A stretch of DNA of 8,968 nt, from assembly GCA_900754965.1 (NCBI GenBank), contig CAAEEO010000058.1, positions 1 through 8,968 of the forward strand. The letters run 5' to 3'. This stretch comes from an uncultured Oscillospiraceae bacterium. Its GTDB lineage: Bacteria; Bacillota; Clostridia; Oscillospirales; Oscillospiraceae. The position numbers were made by a program, and so were the translations under genes. The notes below the pieces were generated by a model, which did no database searches, was not told the DNA's origin, and saw only the letters and a list, made by a program, of their open reading frames with translations. Below, one piece after another: positions 1 through 5,440 of the stretch (its first letter is position 1; every line of letters starts with the position of its first letter).

Positions 1-28
1 ACGCATTGCGTCCCCGGCACGTTTTGTT

Positions 29-64
29 CCCCGGCCGGACTGCCGCCGGTCAAACCGGACGGGG
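29..64. other. GC-rich hairpin downstream of folT
   Basis: Bases 29-38 and 55-64 can pair over ten positions with one mismatch, around a 16-base loop. The structure lies a few bases past the folT stop codon. No T-run follows on either strand, so it is not a convincing intrinsic terminator. It could protect the 3' end of the folT message or be chance pairing in GC-rich DNA. Nothing else is seen in bases 1-69. Confidence 0.3.
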
Positions 65-69
65 GCCGA

Positions 70-591
70 TCATTTCAGCGCCCGTTTGATGGCGGTGAGC
101 AGGGGGTGAAGAATCACGCCGTAAACTACGCCCTTAACCACACACACCACGGCCCGCATGGCGCTGGCGCCAAAGACATAGGCAAAGGTGTAATAGCCAT
201 AAAACTTGGCGTCGATGTACATGGCACCGGTATTGAGCAGGGTGACCAGAATTTCACCTGCCAGGGCGATGGCGATGGCCTGTCCCCGGGTCAGGTTGGA
301 GTCCTTTTTTCTGGCATACAGGCCCACGGCCAGGCCGGAGACCACATGGGGGATAATCCAGACCAGGGTGGTGGCGGTGAGACCGTACTTGACCAGTTGG
401 GAAATGAAATTGCCCACGAAGGCGATGGACACACCGGAGGCGGGGCCGAAAAGCATGGCGCCCAGAATCATGGGGAAGGTTTCCAGCGTGAATTTGATGT
501 TCCCGGCGTCGATGGCAAAATAGCCCAGTACGGCGCACAGGGCGGCAAGCATAGAGTTGGTGCTCAGCCGCTTGATTTTTTCTGAATTCAA
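70..591 (-). CDS. folT: Folate-family ECF transporter S component
   Basis: Predicted membrane substrate-binding subunit (173 aa) of an energy-coupling factor transporter. It would capture folate and work with a shared EcfA/A'/T module that is not in this window. The sequence is almost wholly hydrophobic, with about six membrane segments: roughly residues 13-30, 39-57, 58-70, 73-93, 104-125 and 140-165. S-component features are the early LETFPMILGAMLFGP stretch and the glycine-rich helices. The start is TTG at 591-589: AAAGGAG lies 9 bases upstream, the resulting length is normal for the family, and the longer reading (from 765) would run through the riboswitch. The folate assignment rests on family resemblance plus the tetrahydrofolate riboswitch in its leader. 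Without that leader another vitamin could not be excluded. It stands alone, transcribed from its own promoter. Confidence 0.85.
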   Translation of the reverse strand: MNSEKIKRLSTNSMLAALCAVLGYFAIDAGNIKFTLETFPMILGAMLFGPASGVSIAFVGNFISQLVKYGLTATTLVWIIPHVVSGLAVGLYARKKDSNLTRGQAIAIALAGEILVTLLNTGAMYIDAKFYGYYTFAYVFGASAMRAVVCVVKGVVYGVILHPLLTAIKRALK

Positions 592-634
592 AAAAAACAG
601 CTCCTTTCGCAGCGGTTGCCACGAAAAGAGCCGG
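589..634 (-). terminator. Riboswitch-controlled terminator overlapping folT start
   Basis: On the minus strand, bases 631-622 pair with 609-600 over ten base pairs (one G-U), extendable by a G-U and a C-G pair. Eight U residues (597-590) follow after a short UG step. The 3' arm contains the AAAGGAG ribosome site, and the U-run ends in the TTG start codon. The hairpin would therefore stop transcription and also hide the ribosome site. A competing antiterminator is visible: bases 651-646 (UGCCAC) pair perfectly with 622-617 (GUGGCA) in the terminator loop, and 651-649 also belong to the 3' strand of aptamer helix P1. Ligand binding should hold P1 closed, release the terminator and switch folT off. 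Confidence 0.8.
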
Positions 635-648
635 CGTATCCTTTGGTG

Positions 649-763
649 GCAGCGGACGCGGAGACAGCACCGCACACCCGATTTTCTCTTTGTGAGAAAA
701 CGGCTGTTTCGTCGGTGAGCAACATCCCGTCCCACCGCACTTAACGCGCTGTTCCTACTCTGC
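649..763 (-). ncRNA. Tetrahydrofolate (THF) riboswitch aptamer
   Basis: The folT leader RNA shows the conserved THF-I aptamer in order: a P1 5' strand GCAG followed by AGUAGG, then ACAGC opening P2, the signature GCGUUAAGUG, a P3 arm CGGUG, then GGGAUGUUG, CACCG closing P3, ACGAA, a P4 hairpin around 681-702, then CGGUG, GCUGU closing P2, and CGUCCGCUGC closing P1. P1 pairs 763-760 with 652-649, and P2 pairs ACAGC with GCUGU. From memory of known folT aptamers, the paired arms differ here while the joining bases are kept, as expected for a true homologue. It senses reduced folates and lies between the folT promoter and its terminator. Confidence 0.9.
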
Positions 764-781
764 AAGTGTATTTACCCGGTC

Positions 782-810
782 AGTATAGCACACACATGCC
801 GGTCTATCAA
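782..810 (-). promoter_or_regulatory. Promoter of riboswitch-folT transcript
   Basis: On the minus strand, -35 TTGATA (810-805) and -10 TATACT (787-782) are separated by 17 bases. A TG one base before the -10 makes it an extended -10. Transcription would start near 775, about a dozen bases before the aptamer, which fits a THF riboswitch at the very 5' end of the message. Confidence 0.8.
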
Positions 811-817
811 CAACTTT

Positions 818-1939
818 TTACCGCTCCGGCCGGACAATTTCCATCCAGGCGGCCTCGAACTGAGCGGAAATCAGCCGTCCCATGATCTCGTTGAGCCGTT
901 TTCGTCGGGGACGGTCATACCCGGACAGGGTTTTGTACATGGCGGCAACGGAGCGCACCTTGTTTTCGTCCAGTTCCGTCAGCGTTTTGGCGCCGCTGGA
1001 TTCCAGAACTTCGAACAGGTCCTGAATCAGCTCTTTCTGCTCGGCAGGGGTCATGGAATTGATCCAGTTTCGCAGGGTGGCATCGGAATGCTCCCCAAAT
1101 GCGGAGCGCTCGGCCAGATAGGTGTAACGATTGCGGTCGATGTCCCAGGAAAAGGGGTCGTGCTGCAGCAGTCCGGTCTCGGCAGAGTAAATGATCTGCA
1201 CATTTTCGTCATGTTCCATGAGCATTCCCACCAGGGAGGACTGGGGAACATAGGTGATGCACCGCTCCCGCATCTCCTGATATGCGGGACTTTCCAGCAT
1301 TTCCCGCTGAAATCCCGGGCCGTCGTTGCTGTATGCCCGGAGTACCCGTTCCCGCACGGCGGGGTCGGCGTGGACGGCAGCCCAGATGGCCAGATTGCCG
1401 CCTTTGGAGTGACCGCCGGCGCGGATGGGGTCGGGGTATTGCCGGGCGACGGTGTTGAGGTAAGCGGCGGCCTCAGCCTGGGCGGGCACATGGGGCAGAA
1501 AGTACATATTGAAGTCCTCTTTCCATCCCACGATGGTGTCGTCCGTGCCCCGGAATGCCAGAAACATGGTGCCGTCGGACAGGCGGAAAGTCACTGCGGC
1601 AAACTGCATCTCCCGGGACTCGTCCACTTTGTTTTCAAAGGCAAACAGGCCGGCATTGGCATAGCGGGGACAGCGGGAGGCCCGCCGGGCCATTTCCAGG
1701 GTCTCTTCGGGGATGATGACCCCCATGTGGCGGCTTTTGCTCCGGTCGGCGTCAAAACGCTCCATGGCCCGGAGAAATGAGACGGTCCCTTCTGCGCCCG
1801 GCGGGGGGACGATGCCCTGAAAGTCCACGAAACAGGCCATGGAAAGAATCAGGCTGTCCACCTCGTTGAAGGGGTCTTGTGCGAAGGACAGGTCGCCCCG
1901 CCAGTGCAGATAGTCCAAAATGGTGTCGATTTTCTTCAT
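818..1939 (-). CDS. DUF2974 (Mbeg1-like) alpha/beta-hydrolase, putative lipase/esterase
   Basis: A 373-residue protein with a lipase-like core. Residues 113-131 form a strand ending in FRGTDD, the typical lipase-3/DUF2974 oxyanion region. Residues 176-181 are GHSKGG, a nucleophile elbow with Ser178 as the presumed catalytic serine. SNDGPGF (204-210) and the QHDPFSW region (259-265) are conserved-looking parts that may supply the Asp/His side of the triad. No signal peptide or membrane helix is seen, so it is probably cytoplasmic. Family knowledge supports an acyl-ester hydrolase fold, but the substrate is unknown. The ATG at 1939 is chosen because GGAG lies 7 bases upstream; a 26-residue N-terminal extension of the frame would run over the promoter. 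It is a single-gene unit between dfx and the folT leader, with no obvious link to either. Confidence 0.8.
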   Translation of the reverse strand: MKKIDTILDYLHWRGDLSFAQDPFNEVDSLILSMACFVDFQGIVPPPGAEGTVSFLRAMERFDADRSKSRHMGVIIPEETLEMARRASRCPRYANAGLFAFENKVDESREMQFAAVTFRLSDGTMFLAFRGTDDTIVGWKEDFNMYFLPHVPAQAEAAAYLNTVARQYPDPIRAGGHSKGGNLAIWAAVHADPAVRERVLRAYSNDGPGFQREMLESPAYQEMRERCITYVPQSSLVGMLMEHDENVQIIYSAETGLLQHDPFSWDIDRNRYTYLAERSAFGEHSDATLRNWINSMTPAEQKELIQDLFEVLESSGAKTLTELDENKVRSVAAMYKTLSGYDRPRRKRLNEIMGRLISAQFEAAWMEIVRPER

Positions 1940-1970
1940 GGATGCACTCCGATTTGTAAAAGATGGGGTC

Positions 1971-1999
1971 AGCGTAGCGCAGAACGGGTTTCCAGTCAA
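1971..1999 (-). promoter_or_regulatory. Promoter of the DUF2974 hydrolase gene
   Basis: Minus-strand -35 TTGACT (1999-1994) and a weak -10 TACGCT (1976-1971) are 17 bases apart, about 30 bases before the start codon. It begins just after the dfx terminator, so the hydrolase gene is likely transcribed on its own. Confidence 0.5.
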
Positions 2000-2011
2000 G
2001 AGGAAAGCTGT

Positions 2012-2044
2012 AAACAAAAATCGGGCGTCCCGCGGGACGCCCGA
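2012..2044 (-). terminator. Terminator of dfx (perfect palindrome)
   Basis: Bases 2021-2044 form a perfect 24-base palindrome rich in G and C. On the minus strand it is followed by ATTTTTGTTTA, making a strong intrinsic terminator about 12 bases past the dfx stop codon. On the plus strand no T-run follows, so it works in one direction only. Confidence 0.9.
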
Positions 2045-2055
2045 AAACAGTCAAA

Positions 2056-2421
2056 TCAGTTCTGCCACAGTTTGTGCAGGTTGCAGTAGTCGTATGCCCG
2101 GACCACTTCCTCGCCTTCCGGCAGGACGAACTGGGCCAAAGGGGCCTCACCGGGTTTCAGATTCCGCACCAGGAATCCGTTTTTCAGCTCCAGCAGAATC
2201 CACTCAATGTAGTGCTCTTCCACCATGGGATGCTCCACGCTGCTGACGCGCACAGTGACATTCCGGCCGTCCTGCTGCACTTCCGGTGTGTGTTTCTCGT
2301 TGGCGCCTACGGTGTTGGGAACCAGCTCGGCCATCTTCTCGCCGCAGCAAACCACAGGCACGCCTGCATCCTTCATCAGGTAAACCACATTGCCGCAATG
2401 GCTGCATTCAAAAAACTTCAT
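2056..2421 (-). CDS. dfx: Desulfoferrodoxin (two-iron superoxide reductase)
   Basis: Cytoplasmic superoxide reductase of 121 residues that reduces superoxide to hydrogen peroxide without making oxygen, a usual defence in anaerobes. The N-terminal desulforedoxin domain (about 1-36) has all four iron-binding cysteines, Cys6, Cys9, Cys25 and Cys26, so centre I should be present. The neelaredoxin-like domain carries the active centre II ligands: the EKH motif (Glu42-Lys43-His44), His64 in HPM, His70 in EEHYIEW, and Cys113 and His116 in YCNLHKLW. Lys43 and Glu42 are the residues known to help catalysis. Length is normal for 2Fe-SOR. The start at 2421 has AAAGGAGG 8 bases upstream. No rubredoxin or rubrerythrin neighbour is seen, so the electron donor must be encoded elsewhere. 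Confidence 0.95.
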   Translation of the reverse strand: MKFFECSHCGNVVYLMKDAGVPVVCCGEKMAELVPNTVGANEKHTPEVQQDGRNVTVRVSSVEHPMVEEHYIEWILLELKNGFLVRNLKPGEAPLAQFVLPEGEEVVRAYDYCNLHKLWQN

Positions 2422-2450
2422 TTGTTTGTCCTCCTTTGAACATAAACGAT

Positions 2451-2505
2451 AGTATACGATTGATAGTATTCCCAAATCTGCGGAACAATTCCCGGCCTTG
2501 GGAAT
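2451..2505 (-). promoter_or_regulatory. Probable dfx promoter region with repeats
   Basis: On the minus strand a good -10 TATACT (2456-2451) lies about 30 bases before the dfx start, but there is no recognisable -35 at 16-18 bases. The octamer GATAGTAT (plus-strand reading) occurs twice, at 2448-2455 and 2462-2469, and an inverted repeat ATTCCC/GGGAAT spans 2488-2505. A weak -35 with nearby repeats suggests control by a DNA-binding regulator. The 2488-2505 hairpin might instead be a weak end signal for the upstream AIM24 gene. No clear PerR or Fur box was recognised. Confidence 0.4.
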
Positions 2506-2525
2506 ATGGGGAACGAAATTAGAAA

Positions 2526-3299
2526 TTAAATGTTGGGCATTTTGGCGGTGGGCATCATCAGCACCTTGCCGGTGCCGCGGTACACATTCACCAGACCTTC
2601 GCCGGAGGCGGCGGAGCCAATCAGGCTCTTGCCGGAACGCTCCACGGTGAAGTCCAGGCTCTTGCTCCAGGCAATGGCCAGGTTGCCGTCAATCTTCAGC
2701 ACATCGTTTTGCAGAGTAATCTCGATCAGTTCTTCTTTGGGACACTCAGATTCGATGCAGAACACACCGTTGCCGTTGAGGCTCAGGTTGAACAGGCCTT
2801 CTCCGCCGGCCACAGCGGAAGACAGATTGGCCCGGGCCACGGCTTTCTGCTGCAGGGCAGAATCACAGGCCAGGAACAGACCGTCATCCAGCACCACGCT
2901 GCCGCCCCAGTCAGAGGTATCCATCAGGATCAGGTGGCGGTAAGTGGGTTCCAGCACCAGGATGCCGTCGCCGGTGTATTCCGGTTTGATGGCGGATTCG
3001 CCGCTGACTTTGCCGCGCATGGCTTTGCCGAAAAAGTCGCCCACGCCTTTGACGCCGGTGGTGGCGTTCACATTGCCCAGCATCCACTGCATGGCGCCGG
3101 CCTGGATGGTCACGCGGGACTTGCTCAGATGGCAGACCAGCTGCCGCTTTTTCACATTCATCTGTGCACTGTAATAGGCGGTGACAGCAGAACCGGGGGT
3201 CACGCTCAAATCTCGCTGATATTCCACAACTTGAAAAGCACCCAGTTCAGAGATGACTTTCACATCGTCATTGTCGGTGAAGTTGGAGATCGTATACAT
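2526..3299 (-). CDS. AIM24/TIGR00266-family protein
   Basis: A 257-residue protein of the AIM24 family, which in bacteria has no settled biochemical role (the yeast mitochondrial namesake affects inner-membrane organisation). It shows the family's repeated beta-strand pattern. Recognisable pieces are GNVNATTGVKGVGDFFGKAM (75-94), GILVLEPTYRHLILMD (112-127), VAGGEGLFNLSLNGNG (163-178) and ASGEGLVNVYRGTGKVL (231-247). There is no signal peptide or transmembrane helix. The start at 3299 has GGAGG 6 bases upstream. It is transcribed divergently from the TetR gene, with a strong promoter of its own about 130 bases from the regulator's, so control by that regulator is possible but not shown. Confidence 0.85.
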   Translation of the reverse strand: MYTISNFTDNDDVKVISELGAFQVVEYQRDLSVTPGSAVTAYYSAQMNVKKRQLVCHLSKSRVTIQAGAMQWMLGNVNATTGVKGVGDFFGKAMRGKVSGESAIKPEYTGDGILVLEPTYRHLILMDTSDWGGSVVLDDGLFLACDSALQQKAVARANLSSAVAGGEGLFNLSLNGNGVFCIESECPKEELIEITLQNDVLKIDGNLAIAWSKSLDFTVERSGKSLIGSAASGEGLVNVYRGTGKVLMMPTAKMPNI

Positions 3300-3356
3300 A
3301 AGATCCCTCCCTTTTTAAGATAGAGTTGCCGTATGAGATGCTCGGGCACTGATACC

Positions 3357-3385
3357 AGTTTACAATGGCAGGTTTTCGATGTCAA
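3357..3385 (-). promoter_or_regulatory. Promoter of the AIM24-family gene
   Basis: Minus-strand consensus -35 TTGACA (3385-3380) and -10 TAAACT (3362-3357) at 17-base spacing. The leader is about 50 bases and shows no evident structure. This is one of the strongest promoter matches in the window. The DNA between it and the TetR promoter (3386-3489) holds only a short inverted repeat CTATG/CATAG at 3445-3459. Confidence 0.75.
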
Positions 3386-3489
3386 CTGCAAACACACGGG
3401 ATGCCTGAGAAAATTTCGCTTGTCCGGGAAAAGCACCCGTCTTTCTATGGCGCGCATAGTCCGGAGCGTTTGCTGCGGAAAGAATCTCC

Positions 3490-3518
3490 TTGCCTTTTGG
3501 CCGGTGGCGTGATAAAAT
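3490..3518 (+). promoter_or_regulatory. Promoter of the TetR-type regulator
   Basis: -35 TTGCCT (3490-3495) and -10 TAAAAT (3513-3518) are 17 bases apart, and TGA directly before the -10 makes it extended. The -10 overlaps the left arm of the AT-rich inverted repeat at 3514-3549, the usual place for an autorepressor operator. Confidence 0.65.
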
Positions 3519-3549
3519 AAAGTCAATTTTTTAGGATTGTTTTTATTTT
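3514..3549. promoter_or_regulatory. AT-rich inverted repeat, candidate TetR operator
   Basis: Bases 3514-3527 and 3536-3549 are inverted copies matching at 12 of 14 positions, with an 8-base centre. The repeat covers the -10 and the start region of the TetR message and ends just before its ribosome site. A related element (13 of 15 bases over 3516-3530 versus 4250-4264) precedes the next gene. Binding by the adjacent regulator is an inference; a leader hairpin in the RNA is the alternative. Confidence 0.45.
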
Positions 3550-3567
3550 TTGGAGAGGGATGAAACG

Positions 3568-4188
3568 GTGCCAAGGGTAGCTTACTCGGAAGAGGATAAA
3601 GTACGCATCCGCGAAGAACTGGTGACCACGGCGTTGGAACTGATGGCTGTTCAGGGAATTCAGCACACTACGGTGGAGCAGATTTACAAGCGCGTGGGTA
3701 TTTCCCGGACCTTTTTCTATTCCTTCTTTCCCACCAAAGAGGATTTGATTGTGGAAACGCTGTACCTGCAGCAGCCGAAGATTCTGGCCTATGTCCGGAG
3801 CTTGATGGAAGACCCGGGACTGAGCTGGCGGGAGGCGGTGAAACGATTCCTTCACGACTGCTGTTATGGAGAGGAAAACGGGATTGCTGTGCTGACCATT
3901 GAAGAACAGCAGCAGATTTTTAAGCATCTGACGCCGGAAAGCTACCGGGTGTTCCGGGAGCGGCAGCACAAGCTGTTTGGAGAAATTCTGGAATCGTTTG
4001 GCATCTGTGCCACGGTGGAGCGGGTCAATTTGTTCACCAATTTGAGTTTGGGGGCGATGGTCCTGCGCCGGGCGATTCCCGGCACACTTCCCCTGCTGGT
4101 GCCGGAGGCAGTGGACGAAACGGTGGAGTTTCAGTTGGATTCCATTGTGTACGCGTTGGAGTCCATGAAAAACACGCCGATTTCCTAA
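3568..4188 (+). CDS. TetR/AcrR-family transcriptional regulator
   Basis: DNA-binding regulator of 206 residues, the usual TetR size. The N-terminal domain (about 7-55) is typical: a first helix EELVTTALELMAVQG, then the helix-turn-helix TTVEQIYKRVGISRTFFYSFF (about 34-54) and the closing PTKEDLI. The rest is helical and variable, as expected for a ligand-binding and dimerising domain, so no ligand can be named. The GTG start at 3568 is preferred: GGAGAGGG ends 8 bases upstream, whereas the TTG at 3550 overlaps that ribosome site. A 12-14 bp terminator follows the stop. Repeats in its promoter and in front of the next gene suggest it represses itself and that gene. Confidence 0.85.
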   Translation: MPRVAYSEEDKVRIREELVTTALELMAVQGIQHTTVEQIYKRVGISRTFFYSFFPTKEDLIVETLYLQQPKILAYVRSLMEDPGLSWREAVKRFLHDCCYGEENGIAVLTIEEQQQIFKHLTPESYRVFRERQHKLFGEILESFGICATVERVNLFTNLSLGAMVLRRAIPGTLPLLVPEAVDETVEFQLDSIVYALESMKNTPIS

Positions 4189-4193
4189 AAAGT

Positions 4194-4244
4194 CTCCATC
4201 CGAATATAGTGGTTTGCCCGGATATTCGGATGGGGTTTTCTTTC
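4194..4244 (+). terminator. Terminator after the TetR gene
   Basis: Bases 4196-4207 pair perfectly with 4222-4233 (12 bp, extendable to 14 with 4194-4195 and 4234-4235). The run GGGGTTTTCTTT follows. It lies about 6 bases past the TetR stop codon. The reverse strand also ends in five Ts, so weak two-way action is possible. Confidence 0.9.
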
Positions 4245-4249
4245 CGATG

Positions 4250-4281
4250 AATAAAGATAATTTTCATAAAATGTCTTTATT
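4250..4281. promoter_or_regulatory. Second copy of the AT-rich element
   Basis: Bases 4250-4257 (AATAAAGA) and 4274-4281 (TCTTTATT) are perfect inverted copies, 16 bases apart. The left half, 4250-4264, matches 13 of 15 bases of 3516-3530 in the TetR promoter. The promoter of the next gene is unclear here: TAAAAT at 4267-4272 is a fair -10 but lacks a good -35. A factor binding this repeat would sit directly over it. Confidence 0.4.
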
Positions 4282-4355
4282 TTAAGGGAAATGTCGTGCT
4301 TGCCGGGCAGTTTTTCCCGGTGACCATAAATCTTATGACGAACAGGAGGAACATG

Positions 4356-4841
4356 ATGGGATTTTTCAGTAAGTTGTTCAAAGGTCCGGAAGTGGACCAG
4401 GAAAAGAGCAGAGCCAATGCCAACAAAATGCGGGCGTTGTTCGATCAGGTCGTGGAGGACGGGGCATCCTATCGGCTGATTTTCGGTTATACTGAAGATG
4501 TGAGTCGGTTCAATTATGGATTTGTCCACGGCAGCAAAACAAAAATCGGCAACTTGATTGTGGGGTGGAACGAGGCGACCCGAACGATTGTGGCGGTGCC
4601 CACCGTGCCGGATCTGTCCGGGTGCGGAGAACCGACCTATTACCGTCGGGAGGAGATCCTGAAAGCCTACCGGAACAAGTACCCTACCGATGCCTTCATT
4701 ATATATCCGGATAAAAAAGGCTATATCGGCATCAACGCCTATGATTGGCTGGATGATGAAAAGCTGTATGTCTATGTTTCTCAGGAAGAGGAACTGGCGG
4801 CATTTACGGACTTTTTCATGAACCGATTTGCCAAAAAGTAA
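4356..4841 (+). CDS. Hypothetical protein, 161 aa
   Basis: The family is not recognised. The N-terminus MGFFSKLFKG is a short amphipathic helix of a kind seen on small proteins that touch membranes. Residues 14-36 look helical, and 38-90 and 112-143 alternate in the way of beta strands (YRLIFGYTED, NLIVGWNEATRTIVAVPTVP, AFIIYPDKKGYIGI), ending in an acidic helix (143-158). There is no signal peptide or membrane helix, so a soluble mixed alpha/beta protein is likely. Two ATGs are adjacent. The second, at 4356, is preferred because AGGAGG then lies 6 rather than 3 bases away; 4353 would add one methionine. It follows the TetR gene after a terminator and shares that gene's upstream element, which suggests it is a regulated target. 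Confidence 0.75.
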   Translation: MGFFSKLFKGPEVDQEKSRANANKMRALFDQVVEDGASYRLIFGYTEDVSRFNYGFVHGSKTKIGNLIVGWNEATRTIVAVPTVPDLSGCGEPTYYRREEILKAYRNKYPTDAFIIYPDKKGYIGINAYDWLDDEKLYVYVSQEEELAAFTDFFMNRFAKK

Positions 4842-4886
4842 AAAACGACAAACAGCGCGTCCGGGGTTCCGGATGCGCTGTTTGTC
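4841..4886. terminator. Long hairpin terminator between convergent genes
   Basis: Bases 4847-4864 pair with 4869-4886 over 18 positions (one G-U) around a 4-base loop, directly after the stop codon of the 161-aa gene. The T-run is good only for minus-strand transcription (six Ts from the A-run 4840-4845). On the plus strand no clean U-run follows, so it acts there mainly as a strong 3' hairpin. A second minus-strand terminator lies at 4925-4957. Confidence 0.75.
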
Positions 4887-4924
4887 TGTGTGGGAAAGAC
4901 GGCAGGTTTTCTAAAAAGGGGAAT

Positions 4925-4957
4925 AAAAAATCGGAGCAAGCGTCCTGCTGCTCCGAT
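4925..4957 (-). terminator. Terminator of the 65-aa gene
   Basis: On the minus strand, bases 4957-4949 pair with 4938-4930 (9 bp, ATCGGAGCA/TGCTCCGAT), followed by a run of six Ts (4930-4925). It lies about 20 bases past the stop codon of the small minus-strand gene. Confidence 0.85.
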
Positions 4958-4979
4958 GTGTCATATCGCCAGGCTGCGG

Positions 4980-5177
4980 TTACTTTGAAACCGATTCGTT
5001 CTCCGAAGGCTCTCCATCGTCGTCCAGGTCGGAAAGGAACATTTCCTCGGTGGTCTGCTGCGCCCGTTTCAGTTTTTCAGTGATTTCAACCAGTGCATTG
5101 GTGGTGGCCTCCAGTGCGTCGATGGCCGTTGCCATGCGTCCTGCCAAGTGATAATACATCGCCTTATAATCCGGCAT
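4980..5177 (-). CDS. Small acidic helical protein, hypothetical (65 aa)
   Basis: A 65-residue protein of unknown function. It resembles the short conserved hypothetical proteins of Firmicutes that begin like DYKAMYYHL and end in an acidic tail, but no role is known. Residues 3-48 read as one continuous helix able to form a coiled coil (ALEATTNALVEITEKLKRAQQ). Residues 49-60 are acidic and disordered. The start at 5177 has a GGGGGGA ribosome site about 6 bases upstream. A good terminator follows. No separate promoter was found between it and the tRNA-Ser gene, so it is probably read through from the tRNA promoter. The terminator and ribosome site support it being real despite its size. Confidence 0.65.
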   Translation of the reverse strand: MPDYKAMYYHLAGRMATAIDALEATTNALVEITEKLKRAQQTTEEMFLSDLDDDGEPSENESVSK

Positions 5178-5203
5178 ACAGATCCCCCCAAAGCAAGTTT
5201 ACA

Positions 5204-5239
5204 ATCATCGGCACCGTCTTATAAAACAGTGCCGATGAT
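5204..5239 (-). other. Hairpin between tRNA-Ser and the small gene
   Basis: Bases 5204-5214 and 5229-5239 pair perfectly over 11 bp. The hairpin begins 7 bases past the CCA end of the tRNA. No T-run follows in the minus direction, so full termination is unlikely. It may define the tRNA 3' processing end or act as a leader structure for the 65-aa gene. Confidence 0.5.
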
Positions 5240-5245
5240 CCGTTC

Positions 5246-5334
5246 TGGCGGAGACGGTGGGATTCGAACCCACGGACCCTTGCGGATCAAACGATTTCGA
5301 GTCGTTCTCGTTATGACCACTTCGATACGTCTCC
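5246..5334 (-). tRNA. tRNA-Ser (anticodon CGA)
   Basis: An 89-base serine tRNA read on the minus strand. The acceptor arm GGAGACG (5334-5328) pairs fully with CGUCUCC before a G discriminator and an encoded CCA (5248-5246). The anticodon stem-loop is CGACUCGAAAUCG with anticodon CGA, reading UCG codons. The long variable arm (around GAUCCGCAAGGGUC) is typical of serine tRNAs, and the T-arm carries GGGUUCGAAUCCC. Confidence 0.97.
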
Positions 5335-5349
5335 AGGAAAAGCAAGACG

Positions 5350-5378
5350 ATTATAACAATCAAACGGCAAAAAAGCAA
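5350..5378 (-). promoter_or_regulatory. Promoter of tRNA-Ser
   Basis: On the minus strand, -35 TTGCTT (5378-5373) and perfect -10 TATAAT (5355-5350) are 17 bases apart, with TG one base before the -10. The tRNA begins about 15 bases beyond the -10. It is back-to-back with the lysine riboswitch promoter at 5407. Confidence 0.85.
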
Positions 5379-5406
5379 GCGTTGTGAAAAAACTTTTCAA
5401 AAAGGG

Positions 5407-5434
5407 TTGACATTTCCTGCGGCAAGGCTATAAT
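5407..5434 (+). promoter_or_regulatory. Promoter of the lysine riboswitch-transporter transcript
   Basis: Consensus -35 TTGACA (5407-5412) and consensus -10 TATAAT (5429-5434) at 16-base spacing. The start site should be near 5441. Such a strong constitutive promoter fits control by the riboswitch downstream and not by a protein repressor. Confidence 0.9.
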
Positions 5435-5440
5435 AGAGGA

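Noticed and set aside
592..765. N-terminal extension of folT from an ATG at 765
   Set aside because: It would translate the THF riboswitch and terminator. The extension is arginine-rich and unlike any S component, and a proper ribosome site precedes the TTG at 591.
1088..1780. Plus-strand frame opposite the DUF2974 gene
   Set aside because: It is compositionally odd (Gly, His and Val rich), has no ribosome site, and lies fully within a well-supported gene on the other strand.
3445..3459. Short inverted repeat CTATG/CATAG between the divergent AIM24 and TetR promoters
   Set aside because: The 5-base arms with mismatched centre are too short to call an operator; the better candidate is at 3514-3549.
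4303..4337. Small inverted repeats CCGGG/CCCGG and CATAA/TTATG before the 161-aa gene
   Set aside because: They have five-base arms only, no known riboswitch pattern, and could easily arise by chance.
5148..5387. Plus-strand frame with the stretch GGDGGIRTHGPLRIKRF
   Set aside because: This is the antisense reading of the tRNA-Ser gene, a frequent false protein in databases.
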